A DNA stretch of 64,000 nucleotides from Artemisia argyi (Eukaryota; Streptophyta; Magnoliopsida; Asterales; Asteraceae): positions 305,576,357 through 305,640,356 of the forward strand of contig CM060709.1 of assembly GCA_030686995.1 (NCBI GenBank), written 5' to 3'. Below, one piece after another: positions 57,363 through 64,000 of the stretch. The notes under the pieces are model-generated. The model was not told the origin of the DNA. It searched no databases and saw only the letters and a program-made list of their open reading frames with translations. Numbering within the stretch: position 1 is the first letter of the stretch; each line of letters begins with the position of its first letter. The position numbers and the translations under genes are program-made.

Positions 57363-59993
57363 TCAGTTTCTCTTGATGACCCAAGCCATTACTGACTTGG
57401 ATCTGCCCTGTGCATCAGTATAATCAAATTTCTTCAAATCACTTGATGCACTACTATTCTTGGAAACAGAGTTTGAAACATTTGTTTTTGGTTTCCAAGT
57501 CCAGCAAGCTGAGGCCTTAACAGCATAATAGTGATTACCAACAACTGTATTTGGAAGATGTTTTGGCTCAGGAGTAGAAAGTTTTGAACTAGCAGCAGAT
57601 TGCTTACTAGCAGCAGAATGCATACTAGCAGCAGAGTGCTTACTAGCAGTAGAGCCATTTGTAGAACTAGTTGTTGATTTGAAAACACCATTTGATTTAG
57701 CAGCATAAATAGATCTAGTCGCACCAGATCTCAACAAAACAGCTCTTGGAACCATGTTTCTATTAGGATGTGGGTGAGTTTGTTTAGTTACATATTTGTG
57801 ATTCACCCTAGTGTATTGATTCCAAACAGGCTTTTGGTGTTCAGGACATCTAACAATCAAGTGGTCAAAGCTACCACACTTATAACAAGCCTTCTTTTGT
57901 AATTGAAACTGATCACCTAATCTTTTTGAAACTAGGTTATTAAAGTTTCTTTGGTTACCCCTAGGCTTATTATTGAACCTTTCCATCTGTTCTCTAGGTA
58001 CCTCATTATACTCTACCAGTTTTCTAGAGAAGTTATTTCCTAACACAGGTTTAACAAACTTTACCTGTTCTACCTTAGGCTTAACCTGAGTAGGAATTTC
58101 TTCCTTTTTAAAACTTTGTTTTGGTTTAACCTGTTCCTCTTCACTATCACTATCACTATACCATTCCTCAATAATTGGAGCTTCAGGAAATTTTCTATCC
58201 TCAACCTTAGGTGTTTCAATTTTACTTGTGCTACATTCACCTACAGGTTTTTCAATATTTAGCTCACTAATGAAGGATAGTTCTTTTCCTGGTGGAGCAA
58301 AAGCACTTTTGGCTGGAGGAGCCACTTCATTATATCCAATTCCACTGCCTTTTCTCATCAAATTATTCTCAATAGATTTATGAACCATATCAGAAGCAAA
58401 TTGTTGTTTTTGTACTCTTACTACATGTTTATCTTTTTCAGCAAGAGCTTCCTCTTTTTCTTTTTCTGCTTCTACCAACTTATTTTTAAGAACTTCTACT
58501 TCACTGTTTTTCTTAAAAATTTCTATATCTCTTAGATTAAGTTGATCTACATATTCTTTTTCACACTCTTTGAGATATTCTAACCTCCTCTTAACATTTT
58601 GAATACCTACTTTGTAACCTAAGTTATCAAGTTTTAGGTGTTCAACTTCTCTATTTAAACTCTCATTCCTAGCCTTAAGTACTTCAATAGTGTCAGAACA
58701 AGATTTAAAAGAACAACCAGATGATTCAGAGTCATTAGATACCTCAGAGTCAGATCCTGATGATGAACCATATGCCATAAGTGCAAAGTTATGCACTTTG
58801 GGTTGAACAGCAGCAACCAAAGAGAAATTTGGTTCTTCTTCTGCCATATCACTCCAGTCATAATCTCCCAGCCCATCACAAGCTACCATTGCAGACTTTG
58901 ATTCTTCAGTCTTCTTTGGAACATCAACATTCTTCTTTGGAGATCTACATTCTCTAGCAAAATGTCCCTTCCTGTTGCAATTGTAACATTCAATTTTAGA
59001 CTTGTCGAACCCTGGACTCTCCTTAGCCTTGTATTTGACTTCTCTTCCAGTCTTTTTCCAGAACTTTCTTGCTCTTAAAGTCAACATTGCCATTTGCCAT
59101 TTGAGATCAATTTCTTCAAGATCATCTGGATCAATATGATCCAAATCTTGATTTATGACATGTGATCTTATGGTTGTAGTAAGCTCAGCCAAGAATGCAC
59201 ATAAAGCAACATCACTGGTAGAAATCTTGTCATTTGAACTAGCAGCAGATCCAGATCCATCAGCAGTAGATACTCCATAAGCAGTAGAGTGAGTATCTTG
59301 TGTCTCTTTGGATTTTGAAGACACAAAAGCAAGATTTTGTGTACTAGAAGATGAAGTAGAAGAAGTAGCCAATTCAGATTCATACACCCTTAAATTGTTG
59401 TAGAGGCTCTCCAACTTCATTGTCTCAAAGTCAGGCTTATTTCTCCACACCACTGTATGCATGCTCCATTCAGGTGCAAGACTTCTTAGAAACTTGAGAT
59501 TCACATCTTCCTGTGGAACAACATACCCAACAAGCTTTAGATGACTAACTAGTTGATTTAGCCTGTTGTATGTGCCAATTATCTTTTCTCCAGGTTCAGA
59601 AGTAAAGTTTTCAAACTGATGCTTCAACATATTCTTTCTGGACTTCTTAGTAGCATCATTCCCTCCAAACCTGAATTCCACAGCATCCATCAATGCTTTT
59701 CCTGTTTCACAATCATCAAAGTCCATTTGAAATTCATTAGGTATTCCCATTAAGAGAATACTATGAGCCTTGATTTCCAGCTTCCTAGTTGCATTAGCTT
59801 CAGCAGACTTGATTGGTATCTCCTTACCATCAGCACTCTTTTCTGGTTCAGAATCACCATTAACAATCACATTCCACATGTTGAAGTCGATAATGCCAAT
59901 GTATTGTCTGATCCTCCTCTTCCATAGCTTATACTCAGAAGGATTGAGCATAGGTACCCTTGAAGCAGTCACCATGTGAGTTTCATCACCCAT
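57363..59993 (-). CDS. Element H gag, 876 aa, two CCHC knuckles
   Basis: ATG at 59993 (MGDETHMVTASRVPMLNPSE); the frame is open three codons further upstream without an ATG. In frame numbering from 60002, residues ~20-210 are the Copia gag core (LNPSEYKLWKRRIRQYI, FLRSLAPEWSMHTVVWRNK). A first CCHC knuckle is at 339-352 (CYNCNRKGHFAREC). A coiled coil at ~435-535 and an acidic linker follow. A second CCHC knuckle is at 706-719 (CYKCGSFDHLIVRC). The C-terminal tail carries KHSAASMHSAASKQSAAS from the dispersed motif. No stop or frameshift. Two knuckles separated by a coiled coil is longer than a classical Copia gag (about 300-400 aa), in keeping with the fused Anthemideae family. Confidence 0.9.
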   Translation of the reverse strand: MGDETHMVTASRVPMLNPSEYKLWKRRIRQYIGIIDFNMWNVIVNGDSEPEKSADGKEIPIKSAEANATRKLEIKAHSILLMGIPNEFQMDFDDCETGKALMDAVEFRFGGNDATKKSRKNMLKHQFENFTSEPGEKIIGTYNRLNQLVSHLKLVGYVVPQEDVNLKFLRSLAPEWSMHTVVWRNKPDFETMKLESLYNNLRVYESELATSSTSSSSTQNLAFVSSKSKETQDTHSTAYGVSTADGSGSAASSNDKISTSDVALCAFLAELTTTIRSHVINQDLDHIDPDDLEEIDLKWQMAMLTLRARKFWKKTGREVKYKAKESPGFDKSKIECYNCNRKGHFARECRSPKKNVDVPKKTEESKSAMVACDGLGDYDWSDMAEEEPNFSLVAAVQPKVHNFALMAYGSSSGSDSEVSNDSESSGCSFKSCSDTIEVLKARNESLNREVEHLKLDNLGYKVGIQNVKRRLEYLKECEKEYVDQLNLRDIEIFKKNSEVEVLKNKLVEAEKEKEEALAEKDKHVVRVQKQQFASDMVHKSIENNLMRKGSGIGYNEVAPPAKSAFAPPGKELSFISELNIEKPVGECSTSKIETPKVEDRKFPEAPIIEEWYSDSDSEEEQVKPKQSFKKEEIPTQVKPKVEQVKFVKPVLGNNFSRKLVEYNEVPREQMERFNNKPRGNQRNFNNLVSKRLGDQFQLQKKACYKCGSFDHLIVRCPEHQKPVWNQYTRVNHKYVTKQTHPHPNRNMVPRAVLLRSGATRSIYAAKSNGVFKSTTSSTNGSTASKHSAASMHSAASKQSAASSKLSTPEPKHLPNTVVGNHYYAVKASACWTWKPKTNVSNSVSKNSSASSDLKKFDYTDAQGRSKSVMAWVIKRN

Positions 59994-60065
59994 CTTAAGC
60001 AAACGATTTGGAACAGCAAACTTTAAAGAAACAAAATCTTCTTGATTATAACTTCTAGATCACAA

Positions 60066-60077
60066 GCTCTGATACCA
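60066..60077 (-). other. Primer-binding site of element H (Met tRNA)
   Basis: TGGTATCAGAGC on minus, two bases inside the 5' LTR that starts at 60080. Confidence 0.88.
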
Positions 60078-60079
60078 CT

Positions 60080-60553
60080 TGTTGATCCCAGTTGAGCTAA
60101 TACGATCTTATATAGAAGTTAACTTAAACAAATACTTAAGCTTAAACGCGGAATATAAAAGCTTAACTTAAGAAGATTAAGAATTCTCTTTCAACACTTC
60201 AATATTATTAATACGAGCACTCAACAATGCTAGGGTTTTACAACCTTGAAGTGAATAATAATACGTACATAATCTAACCCTAGGATCCTCCTTTTATAGG
60301 CCAAGGAGTCCTACTAGGTTTACAATACCTTTCTCTACAAGATAAGAATAATCTAAATAGATATACTATACAAATAATCTATTCCATAATTATCCTATCG
60401 TATACAATGTTAATCCATCCAGCAGTAGTTTCACCAAGCAGTAGATTGTCTTCAGCAGCAGAGTCATTATACCAGCAGCAGTTTCATTGTAGCAGCAGTA
60501 TTACTCAGCAGCAGTATCATTTAGCAGCAGTGTCACTTGATCAAAACCCAACA
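60080..60553 (-). repeat. Element H 5' LTR (474 bp)
   Basis: I compared it with 52255-52728 base by base and found no difference. TATA candidate at ~60294-60304 (minus). Confidence 0.95.
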
Positions 60554-60558
60554 CTTTG

Positions 60559-62337
<1,779 letters not shown>

Positions 62338-63022
62338 GATTGGTATCAGAGCCTTGGTTATAGAGAACTAGGTTGCATTTAGTGCCTAGACTATAACTGC
62401 TATATACGTTGAGACCTTCCTCTTTATTTGCCTTACACACAATACATACGCATATGCTTTTTGGTAGTTGTTGGTTTAGTTCCACGCTGTTAGATGATGT
62501 GACTTTAGTATTATAAGGAGCCCCAGAGATTCGTCGAGTCATTAAAAACATTGAGCTCAGTAATAACTAATTAGTTAACTTGATCTTGTGACAGTTCTTG
62601 TTTGATGAGACACAAGATTTGAGTTAAATAATATTATTGCTTAGCTTTAGGGAATTGATGGCTTGATTATCTTACTATCGGCCTCAGAAGGCGGATTTTG
62701 TGTCGGAAATTCTTAAGTAGGATGTTTTAGAATCTCCTTATTTAAATGGATTGGGACGCCTCTTCAGTTAAATAAAGAAATTGTAAATCACCGAACCATG
62801 AGTTTATGATCCCTTACTTACATAAATTTGGACGCTTCTTTATGTAAGTAAAGAGTTATAAATAAGTGGGCTTATTTACATCCGATACAACTCCTTAACC
62901 AGAACCATAGACGAATCAGAGTAAACACCACTATATTAGAGATCCCGAATTCTCTTAGACACACCGTAAGTAGTTAACATCAACTGAACTTCGGGACGAA
63001 GTTCTCCTTAAGGGGTACAGAC
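62338..63022 (+). other. Element G interior (685 bp)
   Basis: Begins with the PBS and ends with CTTCGGGACGAAGTTCTCCT and a polypurine tract. A ~60-bp word (AAATGGATTGGGACGCCTCT / AAATTTGGACGCTTCT type) recurs at ~62750 and ~62823. No gag or pol motif. Confidence 0.7.
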
Positions 63023-64000
63023 TGTAACAATTCGCAATTTCAGGTTAACTTTTATTCCCGAAAATATCACTATTCACTTTTTACGATTCACCTTTTACTA
63101 TTCACTCTTTACTATTCACTTTTCACTATTCATCTCAGAAATTTTTATTTCATATTCTCGTAAGTTAAACTATTTTAACGATAATCCGAGAGTTTGACGC
63201 TCGTCGGATCATTTATGCAAAAATCACAAAGCCGTGTCCGAGATTTACTTTTAGGTTTAAACGTCCTTCCACCATCCCGATATATCCATAAAACATTATA
63301 AACAATAGAAATATGATTTTCTTTCATTTTAGGACAATTCCAAAAGTTTCAGAATTTTACGTTTTTCAGTTCAGCGTTTTACGCGAATTACGCGTTTTAG
63401 ACCCGTGTTTCCAGTTTTTAGCAGGGTTTTAGCACCCGATAGAACCTACCACTCATTTTATATTTTATTATGGAGTATATTGACATGTTTGACCATACTC
63501 TCAAGTTTCATATTTTTAGGATACCCGGTTTTACGTTTCGTGACTTAAAAACTTACGGTTAGCGATTTACGGAGTCAAAACTAGCTACATACTTAGGATA
63601 TTATCATCCAAAGACCATGACAACTCATCTAGTCACCCTTATCCTTGGAAAACCGACTTAGGAGGGGGGGGAGTCACCATGTGTGGTTAAATCTTGACTT
63701 TAGCCATTAGATCTTACTTAATTACAACTTTGTCACCAAGTTATAGCACTTTCCTAGCAAGCTTCCTAACCTCCTCATTCATAGTATAAATACAAGCTCA
63801 TTTGATTCCTTTCTTCATCACCAAAAACGCCACAACATATGTACCTAGCACCATGATCCTTTGATCTTCAATATACAAGTTACACTACAAAGTTCAATGT
63901 CTTAGTATTCTCTACCTAGTTCTTAAGTTTGTTTGGTGATTCCATGGTTGAATTAAGAGCTACACAAGGTTACTAGGGCTGAAGTTAAATGGTTTTTACA
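63023..64000 (+). repeat. Element G 3' LTR (continues past the window)
   Basis: Matches 50972-51930 with only a handful of substitutions and one extra CACTATTCACTCTTT unit. TATA box TATAAATA at ~63786. Confidence 0.9.

Larger units (their letters stand above)
52255..60553 (-). mobile_element. Young Copia-type element 'H' (8.3 kb), gag-protease plus extra ORF, no polymerase
   Basis: LTRs 52255-52728 and 60080-60553 (474 bp each) appear identical base for base. The target duplication CTTTG (52250-52254, 60554-60558) is perfect. The PBS TGGTATCAGAGC (minus) is at 60066-60077 and the PPT TTTAGGGGAGGATT (minus) abuts 52729. Three minus-strand ORFs are gag (59993-57363), protease plus integrase zinc finger (57346-56717) and a 1212-aa extra ORF (56427-52789). 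Integrase core, reverse transcriptase and RNase H are absent. Identical LTRs mean a recent insertion; the missing enzymes must have come from a helper. Confidence 0.92.

Overview
This is plant nuclear DNA, most likely from the daisy family (Asteraceae) and plausibly tribe Anthemideae (Tanacetum/Artemisia/Chrysanthemum). I infer that from several retroelement coding modules that I know mainly from that tribe. The base composition is A+T rich, coding stretches are interrupted by GT-AG introns or are retroelement ORFs, and no bacterial-type operon is visible. I see no confident single-copy cellular gene; the window is almost entirely nested transposable elements.

Layout. (1) 1-7313 is a Mutator-like element with ~290-bp terminal inverted repeats (the left tip falls just outside the window). 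It carries a DUF1985 gene fragment on + and a nearly intact eight-exon ULP1-type (C48) cysteine protease gene on -. (2) 8792-41476 is one 1.46-kb LTR ('C') split into three pieces by later insertions. Element 'A' (8880-35927, TSD GTACT) sits in it, and a 4.2-kb LTR 'D' (36130-40302) sits further along. (3) Inside A are nested a Copia element 'J' (12166-23124, TSD ATAAT), a solo LTR (23830-25238, TSD TAAAG), a sister element 'B' (25952-32717, TSD TATTG), an LTR 'K' (33569-34904) and a deleted Copia copy 'L' (34905-~35630). With the inserts removed, A has a ~3.57-kb internal region, matching B's 3.63 kb, which supports this reconstruction. (4) 41477-~46100 is a decayed Tork-type Copia element 'F' holding another solo LTR (42400-43844, TSD AGGAC). 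(5) 46100-50971 is quieter DNA with a hAT-type MITE, a Mutator-type MITE containing a 52-bp-arm perfect hairpin, and a candidate 67-codon gene with a TATA box and two palindromic MYB/MSA-like sites. (6) 50972-64000+ is a Ty3-type element 'G' with ~3.06-kb LTRs and only 685 bp between them. Its 5' LTR is split by a very young Copia element 'H' (52255-60553, TSD CTTTG) whose two 474-bp LTRs look identical.

How the parts relate. Most elements look non-autonomous. A and B encode only a protease-like ORF whose catalytic motif is altered. J keeps an 807-codon gag-side frame but no integrase, reverse transcriptase or RNase H. G has essentially no internal region. H encodes an intact gag, a protease plus integrase zinc finger, and a 1212-aa extra ORF, but no integrase core or reverse transcriptase. 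H must have moved recently using enzymes supplied in trans. The most interesting signals are the H element with its dispersed ACTCTGCTGCTAGT motif, the ULP gene in the Mutator-like element, and the palindromic TGACGCCGTCA arrays upstream of the TATA box in the A/B LTR family.
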